Below are positions 14,856 to 25,336 of a stretch of 64,000 nt of DNA, piece after piece (within the stretch, counting starts at the first letter, position 1; each line of letters starts with the position of its first letter). The notes below the pieces were generated by a model. That model had not been told where the DNA came from, did no database searches, and saw only the letters and a list, made by a program, of their open reading frames with translations. A program made the position numbers and the translations under genes. Origin of the DNA: Pseudoalteromonas luteoviolacea (GTDB lineage: Bacteria > Pseudomonadota > Gammaproteobacteria > Enterobacterales > Alteromonadaceae); contig NZ_JAGJEH010000004.1 of NCBI RefSeq assembly GCF_018100925.1, positions 1 through 64,000 on the forward strand. The letters are read 5' to 3'.

Positions 14856-17800
14856 ATGAGTAGACTTAACTCTCTCCGGTTAATTAAATTGCTTATGGGT
14901 AAACGGCTTATAGTATTTTACACCTTTTGGGTGATGGTAACCGCGGCCCCTTCTATCTGTTATGGGAATATTCCTGTACTGTCAAATCAATATTCAGTCA
15001 AAAAGCTAACTGCTGAAGATGGCTTTGTGTCTTCAGAAATCTACTCAATTATCCAAGACCAACAAGGGTTGCTTTGGTTCGGAACAGCTGAGAATGGCGT
15101 AATGCGCTATGATGGCAGAAAAGTCACACTGTTTGAATTTGATAGTGAGACTATGAACGGTTTATCCCACAATGATGCGGGTAACTTGATGCTAGATCGA
15201 AATGGAGATATTTGGATTGGTACCTGGGGAGGTGGCGCAAATAGATATGACCCAAAAACGGGCCAATTTGAAAACTTTATTCATGATTCCAAAAGGCCCG
15301 ATTCGATTTCTGCGAACAGGATACAGTCATTACTACACGACTTAGATGGATCAATATGGCTAGGATCTTATGACAATGGCTTGAGTAGGTATTTAGGTGG
15401 CGATAAATTTGCACACATAAAGAAATCAACAAATACTTCAGTGGGTTTATCACACAATCGTATTTGGGATATTGAAAATCACGGGATACAGAGTCTTTGG
15501 ATTGCAACAAGCTATGGGCTGAATCTATACAACAAAGAAAATAACACTTACCGCTATTATTTCCCAGACCCTAAAAATAGCACGCCAACTGGCGCCAATG
15601 AAATACGGCATGTAATAAAGTCCTCGAAGGGGCACATTTATGTTGGCACCCAACAAGGCCCTTTTATTCTAGATCATGAAAGCGGAACATTTTCAGAGAT
15701 TGGCGTTACAAACGGCAAACATCTCGGTCAAGTCAACTCGATGATAGAAGATCACGAAGGTTACATCTGGTTTATCACAAGCAGAGGAGCTTTTAGACTC
15801 TCTCAGAGCGATGGGCAGTTAGTTCAGCTAGATTTAGAACACAACAGTGGACTTCGAATTATATTCGAAGACAATGCAAATACAATCTGGATAACAAACG
15901 AACTTCAAGGGATTTTTAAACTTGTGCCTCACCGCAAGTTTAAGTCCATTGATAACCCTGAGTTAACAACTCCAAATGGAATTACCGTTAACCATGAAGG
16001 AGATATTCTTGTTGCAAATTCTAAATCTGAACTGTTTAAGTGGGATGTCACATCTCAGACTTTAGATATGTTAATTCCCGCAGTGTTTACTTCCGAAAAA
16101 GGCTTTAGTGAAAACCGCTTATTAGAGCGACCTGTTTTGTATTTAGATCAAGCGAACACACTATGGATGGCTCAGGATGAAGGTTTAGCGAAAATTAACT
16201 TAGAGACCAAAAAAAGCGAAATCATTACCTACCCAAAAACAGCTAAGAATCACGAACAATTTCGCGAGATCAGAGCTTTATGCGTCGATAATCAGGGAAT
16301 GCTGTGGATTGGCACGTACAAAAATGGGGTCTATTTGTACGATTATGCGAAAAAGACTTTTAAGCATATGGGTACTTCATTTGGCTTATCTCACTTGGAA
16401 GTGCTTACGATCTATCAGGACAATTCCAATAATATTTGGGTTGGCACCGGGAATGGTGTAAACCGTTGGATTGAAGACAGAAAAGAGTTTCAATCATTTG
16501 TAAACAGTCCCTATCAACCCAACAGCTTACTAGGCAGTATTGTTCAAGATATCTATGAAACCAAAGATGGGAATATATGGGTAGCCACGCAACAAGGGCT
16601 CAATTTATACCAAGCAGATCAAGATAACTTTACTCACTTTAACATGCAAAACGGATTGCCAAGCAACCTAATAAGAGCGATATCGGATGATCGACAAGGC
16701 AATTTGTGGTTAACCACTAACAAAGGCGTTACTAAGTTTTCTCCTTCCTCTGGGCAAGTCATCAATTTCGATAGCCGAAACGGATTGCTCGGTTTAAATT
16801 ACTACCCAAGTAGCCTTATCAAAGGAAAAAGTGACACATTATTCACAAACAGCCAGCGTGGTGTAGAGTATTTTAGCACGTTAGTTCAACAATCTACTCG
16901 TAGCGATCCCGGTATTGTACTCACCGGATTTAACAAGATGGGGCTACCAATAAACTTAGATACCCCCTATTCCTATGTTACAGACATTCATGTTTCATAC
17001 CTCGACTTCATTTTCTCTTTTGAGTTTTCTGTGCTGGACTTTCTTTCACCTAATAAGAATCAATATGCGTATAAACTAGAAGGTTATGACGACAACTGGA
17101 TAGAAATAGGTAATCGAAATACGGCGTCGTTTACGAATCTAGATGGTGGAACCTACAGATTTCAAGTGAAAGCGACCAACAGCAACGGTGAATGGGGCTC
17201 CAAAACTTTATCAATTAATGTGCATGTGTCCCCCCCACCTTGGAAAACGTGGTGGGCCTATTCTCTTTATGTTTTGTTGGTCGCCAGTAGTATTTTTACA
17301 GTCATATATTTACGTACCAAACTACAAAAAGCAGAAATCAGTAGACAAAAACAATTCGTCGTTCAGCTAGAGAAACAAGTGTCCGAGAAAACGGCTTCAT
17401 TGGAAACTCAGGCAAGAAGGCTCGAGGAAGCATTGAAGAAAGCTGAGGAAGCAACACGTCTTAAGTCTGAATTTCTCGCTAATATGAGCCACGAAATACG
17501 AACGCCTATGAACGGAGTGATAGGTATGCTTGAGTTACTTAAAAAGAGCGGTTTAACTTCTACTCAAGCCCATTCCGTGAATATTGCTAGTACTAGTGCC
17601 CACTCATTGCTTTCGTTAATTAACGATATATTGGACTTTTCAAAGATAGAGGCAGACAAACTCGAGTTAGAGTATGTTGATTTTGATCTTCGACAGTTAC
17701 TTGAAAATTTATCGGAGTCGATGGCATTATCAGCTCAGACAAAAGGAGTGAGCATCATTTTGGATTTTGCTGATCTCGACAGCGCAATTGTAAAGTCGGA

Positions 17801-19037
17801 TCCTGGGCGAATAAGGCAAATTATTACCAACATAGTCAGCAATGCAATCAAGTTTACCGATCAAGGCGAAATAGTGCTATCCGCAAGGCTTGAGCCAGAT
17901 GGAAAAAAACAAGGTTATATTTTCACATGTAAAATCCAAGATACCGGCATTGGGATCCCCGAAGAAAAGTTAACTACATTGTTCGATTCATTTATACAAG
18001 TGGACGCTTCCACAACAAGGAAGTATGGCGGCACAGGCCTTGGATTAAGTATTACTAAAAATTTATGCCAGTTGCTTAATGGTGACGTCAAAGTCTCTAG
18101 CACTGTTGGGGTTGGAAGTTGCTTTGAAGTAACTTGTGTCGTATCCAAAAGTGATGAACTAGGCCCACCAACAGTGACTTTATCGGGCTACAACATAACA
18201 GCCTTGCTTGTCGATTCTATCGCATCTAGTAACAAAGCAATTCGCAAGCAAATGGAGGTTTGGGGTGTCACAGTTTTTGACGCAACCAACGCCGACCAAG
18301 CACTGCGCTTAATCTCTAAGCGACAAATTGATATTGTTTTTTTTAACAAATCTTTACCTAGTATGGATGGTGAATTGCTGGCTAAAGAAATAAGAAAGCA
18401 TGAGCAAAATAACAATGTTAAATTAGTTATGATGACGCTTTTAAAAGAACAGTACACAGCTATTGAATCTTGCACAGTAAAACTAGACGGTTATTTTTCT
18501 AAGCCAACCACTAAGCAGGATCTGCTTAATGCATTGTCAACTATTTGTGTTGATATTAGGCATTATTTAGATAAACCAAAGACCACAGAAGAAAGTAACA
18601 AAGGTGGCAACAATCAAGGAAGTTGGGTTGCAAACACCAAGATCTTGCTTGTAGAGGATAACAAAGTAAATCAAATGGTCGCTATGCGCATTTTAGATAG
18701 CATCGGATTGATGGTCGATATTGCAGAAAATGGACTTGAAGCACTTGAAAAAATTAAAGCTGCGGAAAGTGAACAACCCTATACGGTGATATTAATGGAC
18801 TGTCAAATGCCTAAAATGGACGGTTACGAAACAACAAAAAATATAAGGGCGGCCAATGCAGGAGCAAAACAATCGAATATACCTATCATTGCGATGACTG
18901 CAAATGCTATGCAAGGTGATAGACAAAAATGCCTTGATGCAGGTATGGATGACTACATAACTAAACCTATTGAAACAGACAAGGTAATAGAGAAGCTTGA
19001 ATATTGGGTCAACAACACCGGCAATCGTTCTGTCTGA
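14856..19037 (+). CDS. hybrid two-component system: beta-propeller sensor kinase with two receiver domains
   Basis: 1393 residues. Layout: N-terminal hydrophobic anchor (about 18-36); periplasmic propeller repeats (about 45-700) with recurring LWFGT, IWIGT and LWIGTYKNG motifs; Y_Y_Y domain (about 735-800, YAYKLEGYDDNW); transmembrane helix (about 808-826); coiled coil; HisKA with phospho-His879 in MSHEIRTPMNG; HATPase (IVSNAIKFT, DTGIGIPEEK, GGTGLGLSI); two receivers. The first receiver has Asn where the phospho-Asp should be (FFNKSLPSMDG); the second keeps Asp1315 (ILMDCQMPKMDG). No DNA-binding domain is present, so output is through the second receiver or a partner. Such proteins commonly sense polysaccharides or secreted material. 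A convergent terminator separates it from a secreted protein. Confidence 0.9.
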   Translation: MSRLNSLRLIKLLMGKRLIVFYTFWVMVTAAPSICYGNIPVLSNQYSVKKLTAEDGFVSSEIYSIIQDQQGLLWFGTAENGVMRYDGRKVTLFEFDSETMNGLSHNDAGNLMLDRNGDIWIGTWGGGANRYDPKTGQFENFIHDSKRPDSISANRIQSLLHDLDGSIWLGSYDNGLSRYLGGDKFAHIKKSTNTSVGLSHNRIWDIENHGIQSLWIATSYGLNLYNKENNTYRYYFPDPKNSTPTGANEIRHVIKSSKGHIYVGTQQGPFILDHESGTFSEIGVTNGKHLGQVNSMIEDHEGYIWFITSRGAFRLSQSDGQLVQLDLEHNSGLRIIFEDNANTIWITNELQGIFKLVPHRKFKSIDNPELTTPNGITVNHEGDILVANSKSELFKWDVTSQTLDMLIPAVFTSEKGFSENRLLERPVLYLDQANTLWMAQDEGLAKINLETKKSEIITYPKTAKNHEQFREIRALCVDNQGMLWIGTYKNGVYLYDYAKKTFKHMGTSFGLSHLEVLTIYQDNSNNIWVGTGNGVNRWIEDRKEFQSFVNSPYQPNSLLGSIVQDIYETKDGNIWVATQQGLNLYQADQDNFTHFNMQNGLPSNLIRAISDDRQGNLWLTTNKGVTKFSPSSGQVINFDSRNGLLGLNYYPSSLIKGKSDTLFTNSQRGVEYFSTLVQQSTRSDPGIVLTGFNKMGLPINLDTPYSYVTDIHVSYLDFIFSFEFSVLDFLSPNKNQYAYKLEGYDDNWIEIGNRNTASFTNLDGGTYRFQVKATNSNGEWGSKTLSINVHVSPPPWKTWWAYSLYVLLVASSIFTVIYLRTKLQKAEISRQKQFVVQLEKQVSEKTASLETQARRLEEALKKAEEATRLKSEFLANMSHEIRTPMNGVIGMLELLKKSGLTSTQAHSVNIASTSAHSLLSLINDILDFSKIEADKLELEYVDFDLRQLLENLSESMALSAQTKGVSIILDFADLDSAIVKSDPGRIRQIITNIVSNAIKFTDQGEIVLSARLEPDGKKQGYIFTCKIQDTGIGIPEEKLTTLFDSFIQVDASTTRKYGGTGLGLSITKNLCQLLNGDVKVSSTVGVGSCFEVTCVVSKSDELGPPTVTLSGYNITALLVDSIASSNKAIRKQMEVWGVTVFDATNADQALRLISKRQIDIVFFNKSLPSMDGELLAKEIRKHEQNNNVKLVMMTLLKEQYTAIESCTVKLDGYFSKPTTKQDLLNALSTICVDIRHYLDKPKTTEESNKGGNNQGSWVANTKILLVEDNKVNQMVAMRILDSIGLMVDIAENGLEALEKIKAAESEQPYTVILMDCQMPKMDGYETTKNIRAANAGAKQSNIPIIAMTANAMQGDRQKCLDAGMDDYITKPIETDKVIEKLEYWVNNTGNRSV

Positions 19038-19097
19038 ATTTCCTATTCCAACATTTGAAGCGGTCAAATTATTTGACTAAAATGCATACACAACGAT

Positions 19098-19119
19098 AAA
19101 TGGGCCTGACGGCCCATTT
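19098..19119. terminator. bidirectional terminator between the hybrid kinase and the secreted protein
   Basis: AAATGGGCC (19098-19106) and GGCCCATTT (19111-19119), perfect 9-bp arms with a 4-nt loop, between convergent genes. Confidence 0.8.
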
Positions 19120-19137
19120 ATAAATCAGTGTTCTACA

Positions 19138-19944
19138 TTATTTGTAGTTAACTTGGTCAATAACTAGGTTGATGTCATTTTCACCAGTAACTTCCCAAAT
19201 AGTAACCTGCTCTGTGGTACCTGCTGGGTTTTGGCAAGAAACGGTTTGCCTAAATACACGACCGTTATAGTTGTATACTTCATTATTTAAAGCATAGTGA
19301 TTGGTGTGGAATAGTGGTGTTGAGTCATAGCCATTGAATACTTTAGAAACTAAACCGTCGTTAATTTGAGAGGTACAGAAGCCGTCTTCAGTTCCATTGT
19401 TCACTAGAATTGATGACGTATAGCTAAGTTGCTCGTACCAACCTGCGCCACCACAGTGCGAAGATTGGCCGCCACAAGCTGGAGACTGCCATTCGCCAAC
19501 GCCAGTCAAAGTCGCATCCCAAGTGATTTTTGGTACCGCTGGGATTTTATGATTTACAGTAAAGCTTTCTCCAGCTTCTGATTCACAACTTAGAGATAGA
19601 ACACGAGTACGCTGTAGCTGAGCTTCAGTAAATTGGCCTTGTAATACGATTCTATCGATGTGCCAAGTATTGTGTCCAGCTGGCGCTATCGCTACATTTG
19701 CGATGAACTCGCCCGAAACTTCATCATATACAGCACCAGTTGAGCATGAACCATATGTATCAGCACGAAATGCCCAAGCGCCAAAAGTACGAGAATGGTC
19801 AGAGTCAGTTACGATACGGTCCATAAATCCACCCGTATACTTAGACTCACGGTCATAACCATCTACGTCATTAACAGTAACGCTTGCGACAGCGTTGTTC
19901 ATTGCAACTAAAGATACTACAGCAGCGAGAAGTTTAATTTTCAT
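19138..19944 (-). CDS. secreted protein of unknown function
   Basis: 268 residues with a signal peptide (MKIKLLAAVVSLVAMNNAVAS). The mature part is rich in Gly, Thr, Asn and aromatic residues with about six Cys, including a CGGQSSHCGGAG loop, consistent with a disulfide-containing beta-rich extracellular protein. An AAAGGGATCAAA purine stretch precedes the ATG. I recognise no family. It faces the sensor kinase across a shared terminator, but there is no direct evidence of a functional link. Confidence 0.7.
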   Translation of the reverse strand: MKIKLLAAVVSLVAMNNAVASVTVNDVDGYDRESKYTGGFMDRIVTDSDHSRTFGAWAFRADTYGSCSTGAVYDEVSGEFIANVAIAPAGHNTWHIDRIVLQGQFTEAQLQRTRVLSLSCESEAGESFTVNHKIPAVPKITWDATLTGVGEWQSPACGGQSSHCGGAGWYEQLSYTSSILVNNGTEDGFCTSQINDGLVSKVFNGYDSTPLFHTNHYALNNEVYNYNGRVFRQTVSCQNPAGTTEQVTIWEVTGENDINLVIDQVNYK

Positions 19945-20454
19945 TTTGATCCCTTTTTTACTTTGGTTGAATTAAAACTTACTTTCTAAATGAAAGGTAA
20001 ATAAAGCATTTTTAACGGAGCCAATAAAAGTTTTTTATTTGCACCCGTCGTATTTCTCGCAACATAAGTTAGGGATTAAATTTGGGCTTGTAAATTCATT
20101 AAAATTCGTCATTCACGTATAAAAAAGAAGATGTTTATAATACATATAAGGATGGTGAAACTAAAAAACAACTGTACAAAAAGTGTAGAACTTGGGCTGA
20201 AAAAAACTTAAAACCCTACATATCAAAAACTTAAAAAACAAATAAGAACTCAATATGGTAAATTAATAGTGAGGCAATACTAATGAAAGTGTGGCGAACT
20301 GAAATTAATCATAATGGAATATAACTAAGGAACTAAATCACATTAAAACAACACTGCAAAATAATAGTACCATTTATAATTAAGCAATGTGATTTGATAA
20401 CCTTTATTTAGAATACAAGTCACATTTTTGTTAGATATTTTAGATTTAGTAAGG
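19945..20454. other. AT-rich intergenic region
   Basis: About 510 bp, very AT-rich, holding the promoter side of the secreted-protein gene. Only short, poorly supported ORFs (under 25 codons with a start) are seen; no RNA gene, repeat or clear terminator. Confidence 0.5.
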
Positions 20455-21273
20455 CTAATTTTTAATATTAAATGCGGATTTGAGTGAATTACTAATAAAC
20501 ACTTCCTCTTGCGGTAAGAATAAATTTGCATGAGCTTGAATGATCAATTCTTGAATCGTTCGCTTTTGCAATGTTCTTTCGAATAAGTCCACTGCTGCTC
20601 GGCCTGTTCGAGAATCAGAGCAGGCAATATATCCAAAAATAGTTGCGGTAGTATCTCCAATTGCATGAAAAGATATGTCTTTAAGTACCTCCTCTGAAGG
20701 GAAATCGGTCACAAATACTGAACTGTATTCAATAATACCGTCAAGCCTGCCTTGTACCAACATCTGTCGTAATCGAAATGCACTGTCATTACCTTCACTT
20801 ATAAACATTCTGTCCGTGTTAGCTTTAATAAAATCATCAATTTCTAACCCATACGAACGACCCTGTGTCACACCAATTCTCAGCCCCATGGACAAGGCAT
20901 CTTTTAGAGAAACTTCGATTGAAACAAATTTCTTGTTCCTCAAAATCAATCTGTTTGAAGGGAACGCCATTAGAGGAAAAGACACAAATACACCCATCGC
21001 CTCTCGTTGTGGTGTTTTTACTTTATTGTACAAACACACGTTTTCTTGATTTTGCAATTCTCTCCATTCGCGCTCCCTGCTCGCCGGGACAAAATCAATT
21101 TTCATATCATTTTTTAGATTACGTGTAATGATGAGCAACAGTTGGGTCGCTAGATCTCCAGGTGCTTCACCAAAAGAAGGATTATAGTCTGAAACAATCT
21201 CGATTTTTATTGGGTTGGCAAAGCCGAAAAAAGACAAAAATACAATTACAACAAACGCAAATTTAGACAGCAT
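20455..21273 (-). CDS. orphan periplasmic solute-binding-like protein (SBP_bac_3 type)
   Basis: 272 residues with a signal peptide ending near FGFANP. It has the layout of small amino-acid-type binding proteins: IEIVSDYNPSF near the mature start, then LRIGVTQGRSYG (second-lobe strand), and RLRQMLVQGRLDGIIEY (near 180). No permease or ATPase is adjacent. Such orphan proteins are numerous in Alteromonadales and may feed signalling proteins rather than transporters. Ligand unknown. Confidence 0.7.
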   Translation of the reverse strand: MLSKFAFVVIVFLSFFGFANPIKIEIVSDYNPSFGEAPGDLATQLLLIITRNLKNDMKIDFVPASREREWRELQNQENVCLYNKVKTPQREAMGVFVSFPLMAFPSNRLILRNKKFVSIEVSLKDALSMGLRIGVTQGRSYGLEIDDFIKANTDRMFISEGNDSAFRLRQMLVQGRLDGIIEYSSVFVTDFPSEEVLKDISFHAIGDTTATIFGYIACSDSRTGRAAVDLFERTLQKRTIQELIIQAHANLFLPQEEVFISNSLKSAFNIKN

Positions 21274-21554
21274 ATCTACTCCTACTGTATGCAGTCCTTG
21301 CGAAAAGTTATCTCTTGAGTATAGCTTTTATAAATTAGTTTTCTATGTAAAGAAGAAAAAACGGATTTCTTAAAACAACCAATCAATAACAAGCAGACAA
21401 TAGAACGAATAGAATTCTGTTTTGAACGGGTGTTGGTTGCCGCTGCTTTTTAATGGCCTTGCTGTAAGATTGTGTGCACGGGTGGGTATGTCATCTCTTT
21501 CAATAACAACTTGCACTTTAACCCTGAAAAAAGAGATTGACGGCCTACTTTGAT
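21274..21554. other. intergenic region upstream of the solute-binding gene
   Basis: Holds the promoter region of the gene starting at 21273 and leads to the malic-enzyme terminator. Nothing else identifiable. Confidence 0.5.
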
Positions 21555-21589
21555 AAAAAACGCCATAACCAAATATTTTGGTTATGGCG
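21555..21589 (-). terminator. strong intrinsic terminator of the malic enzyme gene
   Basis: CGCCATAACCAAA (21561-21573) and TTTGGTTATGGCG (21577-21589) form a 13-bp perfect stem; the A6 run at 21555-21560 gives the U tail on the minus-strand transcript. Confidence 0.88.
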
Positions 21590-21615
21590 CTATATTTTTA
21601 TTAAAACGTTTTAGA

Positions 21616-23310
21616 CTAGATGCTACAACGTTTGTAGTTTCGATATTCGGGCATCCAATAGTTTTTGTCTATCGCAGCCCAAATTCGCTCATCAGGCATA
21701 TCTAAAGTGACACCCTCTTCCATTGCTTTTTTGGCTACGGCAAAAGCTATACGCTTACTTAGTTGCTCAATTTCAACCAATGAAGGTAAGAGGCTTCCTT
21801 TACCTGTATTTGCCCAAGGAGACGACTCAGCAAGTGTTTCACTGGCAACCATGAGCATAGACTCTGTGATACGAGATGCTTTCGCAGCTAAAACACCTAA
21901 ACCAATACCTGGGAAGATATAGCTATTGTTACATTGCGGTATAACATGTGTTTTACCTGCAAATTCTACTGGCTCAAACGGGCTGCCAGTCGCAACGATT
22001 GCATTACCTTCAGTCCATTCAATCACGTCTTTTGGATGCGCCTCAACTTGGCGAGATGGATTACTTAGAGGGAAAATAATAGGTTGTGAGCAACCTGAGT
22101 GCATCGCTTTTATAACTTGCTCAGTAAATAGTCCTGGTTGTCCAGATACACCGATTAGAATATCAGGTTGAGCACAATGCATAACATCCAAAAGAGATGC
22201 AAATTCACCACTGTAGTTCCAGCTTTCTAAGTTACTTGAAGACTGCACTAACGCAGCTTGGAAATTTCTTAACCCTTCCATACCTTCAGTAAGTAAGCCG
22301 AATCTGTCGACCATAAATACTTGGCTACGAGCTTGTTCATCCGAGATACCTTCTGAAACCATTTGTGCAATGATTTGCTCTGCAATACCACAACCTGCTG
22401 AGCCTGCACCCACAAAGACCACTTTCTGCTCTGATAGCTTAGAACCTTTAACGCGACAAGCGGCTAACAATGATCCCACAGTAACAGACGCAGTACCTTG
22501 AATGTCATCATTGAAACAACAGATTTCATCTCGGTATCTTTTTAAAAGTGGCATAGCATTTGGCTGTGCGAAATCTTCAAACTGTAGTAACACATTTGGC
22601 CAACGGCGTTTTACGGCTTTTATAAATAGATCTAAAAACTCGTCGTATTCTTCTTGGCTAATACGCTTGTGTCTAGCACCCATATACATTGGATCGTTCA
22701 GCAGCTTTTCGTTATTTGTACCGACATCTAACATGACAGGTAGCGTGTATGCTGGGCTAATACCGCCACATACTGTGTAAAGCGCAAGCTTACCAATTGG
22801 GATCCCCATTCCGCCAATGCCCTGATCTCCAAGACCAAGAATACGCTCACCATCAGTAACAACAATAACTTTTACCTTGCCTTTTGTAGCATTACGTAAA
22901 ATATCATCTATATTGTGGCGGTCTTCGTACGAAATAAACAGACCACGTGAACTACGATAGATATCAGAAAACTTTTCACATGCATCACCAACAGTAGGAG
23001 TGTAGATGATAGGCATCATTTCTTCTAAGTGATCTCTTACTAAGCGGTAGTAAAGCGTTTCATTGTTATCTTGAATAGCTCGTAAATAAATATGCTTGTT
23101 GAGGTTGTCTTTAAAACTTGAAAACTGTTGATAACAACGCTCTACCTGCTCCTCAATGGTTTCATAACGAGGAGGAACTAAACCTGCTAGGTTAAAGTTT
23201 TCACGCTCACGCTGGCTGAATGCACTTCCCTTGTTTAGAAGGGGCGTTTCTAATAACGTTGGGCCAGAATATGGGATGTAGAGGTAATTAGGATCGGTTT
23301 GTTTAGTCAT
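21616..23310 (-). CDS. maeA: NAD-dependent malic enzyme
   Basis: 564 residues, normal for the SfcA/MaeA class. It converts malate to pyruvate, CO2 and NADH in the cytoplasm. Visible motifs: [20 protein letters not shown] (about 150-169, malate and metal site), [10 protein letters not shown] with [12 protein letters not shown] (metal ligands), and the NAD-binding [13 protein letters not shown] (about 311-323). Monocistronic, with a strong terminator downstream and ggt upstream in the same direction behind its own terminator. Confidence 0.93.
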   Translation of the reverse strand: MTKQTDPNYLYIPYSGPTLLETPLLNKGSAFSQRERENFNLAGLVPPRYETIEEQVERCYQQFSSFKDNLNKHIYLRAIQDNNETLYYRLVRDHLEEMMPIIYTPTVGDACEKFSDIYRSSRGLFISYEDRHNIDDILRNATKGKVKVIVVTDGERILGLGDQGIGGMGIPIGKLALYTVCGGISPAYTLPVMLDVGTNNEKLLNDPMYMGARHKRISQEEYDEFLDLFIKAVKRRWPNVLLQFEDFAQPNAMPLLKRYRDEICCFNDDIQGTASVTVGSLLAACRVKGSKLSEQKVVFVGAGSAGCGIAEQIIAQMVSEGISDEQARSQVFMVDRFGLLTEGMEGLRNFQAALVQSSSNLESWNYSGEFASLLDVMHCAQPDILIGVSGQPGLFTEQVIKAMHSGCSQPIIFPLSNPSRQVEAHPKDVIEWTEGNAIVATGSPFEPVEFAGKTHVIPQCNNSYIFPGIGLGVLAAKASRITESMLMVASETLAESSPWANTGKGSLLPSLVEIEQLSKRIAFAVAKKAMEEGVTLDMPDERIWAAIDKNYWMPEYRNYKRCSI

Positions 23311-23408
23311 ATTTACAAGCTGTGACTCTTAATTTTTTGATATAAGGGATCATTATTGTCTAAGTACACAAATTTTCAATATATTTAATGCACATCAGAC
23401 CAATAAAA

Positions 23409-23447
23409 CGACCCTGTAAACGGATGAGTGATCCGTAAACAGGGTCG
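23409..23447 (-). terminator. hairpin terminator of ggt
   Basis: CGACCCTGT...CGGAT pairs with ATCCG...ACAGGGTCG around a 5-nt loop, with a 3-nt internal mismatch; lies 36 bp after the ggt stop. The U tail is weak. Confidence 0.6.
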
Positions 23448-23482
23448 TACATTATAACTGAATAATCTGTAATATCCTACGT

Positions 23483-25255
23483 TTACTCGCTAGATTCTCC
23501 AAGAGCGACGCCCTCTCTTCTTGGGTCAGCTCCACCAAATAAAAGTCCTTCTTTTATTTCTATTGCGTGAATACCAGAATTTAGATCTGAAATACGCACA
23601 ACGTGCCCTTTTGACTCAAGCCAAGGCTTTATCGCTTTTAAGTCCGTACCTTTTTCAAGCGTGGTGTACTTATTTCTGTTTGTCACGCGAGGAAGGTTAA
23701 TCGCTTGCTGTGGCGTTAGCCCCCAATCGAGTACTCCAATGATTGTTTGAGCTACATAATTAATAATACGACTGCCGCCTGGTGAGCCCACCACAAGCTT
23801 CAAGCTACCATCTTTGTTAAATACCATGACAGGTGCCATGGAGCTACGAGGTCGTTTATTCGGCTCAACCCTATTGGCAACCCATTTGTCACCAATTTTT
23901 GGTGACAAAGAAAAATCAGTTAACTGATTATTCAGCAAGTAGCCATTAACCATAACAGTTGACCCAAAACCCATTTCAATTGAGCTTGTCATAGATACAG
24001 CATTGCCCTTTCTATCGATAATTGAAAGGTGCGTTGTAGAAGGTAACTCATAGCTATCATCTTGTGCATAGGACAGCTTGCCCATAGACGGATCACCCAC
24101 AGGAAAGCTCTGATTGTCTCTTTCACCAATGAGTTGGGCTCGAGATTTAAGATAAACCGGATTTAATAAGCCTTGTGTCGGAACATCTACAAAGTCTGGA
24201 TCTGCAATGTAAAAATTTCTATCCGCAAAGGCAAGGCGAGATGCCTGAGTAAATAGGTGGATCGCTTGGGGTTCGTTTGGTTTGTATTGTGCTAGCTTTT
24301 TTCCCTCAAGCAATTTTAGAATTTGTAAAACCGTCAAACCACCGCTACTTGGCGGTGCCATAGAGCACACTTTATAGCCGTGATAAGAAGTACAAACAGG
24401 GTGACGCTCTTTACTCTGGTAAATTTCTAAATCAGTTAAAGACAGATGGCCTGGTGCAATTTTTGAGTTTTGGACAGCTTTGACCATATCTTCGGCGTAT
24501 TTCCCTTCATAGAAGGCCTTTGGGCCATACTCAGCTATTTCCTTATACAACTTTGCCAGTTGTGGATTTTTTACAACAGTGCCAATCGCTAAGGGTTTAC
24601 CATTAGGGTAAAAATACTCTTTTGCAGGGGAAAGTTTTGTTAAACCGGGATTGAACTCTTTTTTGAGGAGCATATGCAACCGTGGCGATACCTTAAAACC
24701 TTTGTTGGCAAGCTCAATTGCTGGCTTAAATAATTGGCGCCACTTTAAAACCCCATATTTGTCGTGCGCTTGTTTCATCGCATGTATAATGCCAGGTACT
24801 CCAACAGATCGGCCACCGACAACAGCTTCAATCCACCTAACAGGTTTACCTTCTTTATCTAAAAATAACTTATGATTTGCTTTTTTAGGGGCAGTTTCAC
24901 GGCCGTCGAATGTTGTTAGATAATCATTGCTTTTGTCGTAATGAAGTATGAAGGCTCCGCCACCAATACCTGAAGATTGAGGTTCCACCAATGTAAGGAC
25001 TAGTTGAGCAGCGATTGCTGCATCGATTGCGCTACCGCCTTGTTGTAACATGATCTGTCCAGCTTTACTTGCATGCGGGTTAGCTGCAACCACCATGTAC
25101 TTTTCTGAGATTTTATCTTTCTTCTCTGTAAAACCGGTTGCAGCCTCAGGTTCGCGCGCTTCTCGCTTTTTAGGGTCTGCTTGTTCTGCAGCAACGGGTA
25201 AGCTAGATGCAAATATTAATGCAATTAATGAGTGCTTAAAATTCAATGTATTCAT
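23483..25255 (-). CDS. ggt: gamma-glutamyltransferase
   Basis: 590 residues with a signal peptide (MNTLNFKHSLIALIFASSLPVAA). It is a periplasmic Ntn-hydrolase that cleaves or transfers the gamma-glutamyl group of glutathione and related compounds. The precursor should self-cleave before Thr407 in STTHLSIID, giving the nucleophile. Large-subunit features include GIGGGAFILHYD and the glutamate-binding Arg in FDGRET; small-subunit features include SSMAPVMV and GSPGGSRII. Divergent from the rhombosortase gene with about 80 bp between starts. Confidence 0.92.
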   Translation of the reverse strand: MNTLNFKHSLIALIFASSLPVAAEQADPKKREAREPEAATGFTEKKDKISEKYMVVAANPHASKAGQIMLQQGGSAIDAAIAAQLVLTLVEPQSSGIGGGAFILHYDKSNDYLTTFDGRETAPKKANHKLFLDKEGKPVRWIEAVVGGRSVGVPGIIHAMKQAHDKYGVLKWRQLFKPAIELANKGFKVSPRLHMLLKKEFNPGLTKLSPAKEYFYPNGKPLAIGTVVKNPQLAKLYKEIAEYGPKAFYEGKYAEDMVKAVQNSKIAPGHLSLTDLEIYQSKERHPVCTSYHGYKVCSMAPPSSGGLTVLQILKLLEGKKLAQYKPNEPQAIHLFTQASRLAFADRNFYIADPDFVDVPTQGLLNPVYLKSRAQLIGERDNQSFPVGDPSMGKLSYAQDDSYELPSTTHLSIIDRKGNAVSMTSSIEMGFGSTVMVNGYLLNNQLTDFSLSPKIGDKWVANRVEPNKRPRSSMAPVMVFNKDGSLKLVVGSPGGSRIINYVAQTIIGVLDWGLTPQQAINLPRVTNRNKYTTLEKGTDLKAIKPWLESKGHVVRISDLNSGIHAIEIKEGLLFGGADPRREGVALGESSE

Positions 25256-25336
25256 TATTTCTTTTCAATCTTCGTTGGCATCATAAAAGTTAACAGGCAC
25301 AATATACAAAAATACCTTTATTATTGTAGACATAGC

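Noticed and set aside
25232..25336. An N-terminal extension of the rhombosortase
   Set aside because: It overlaps the start of divergent ggt, has no ribosome site, and the family begins at the later ATG.
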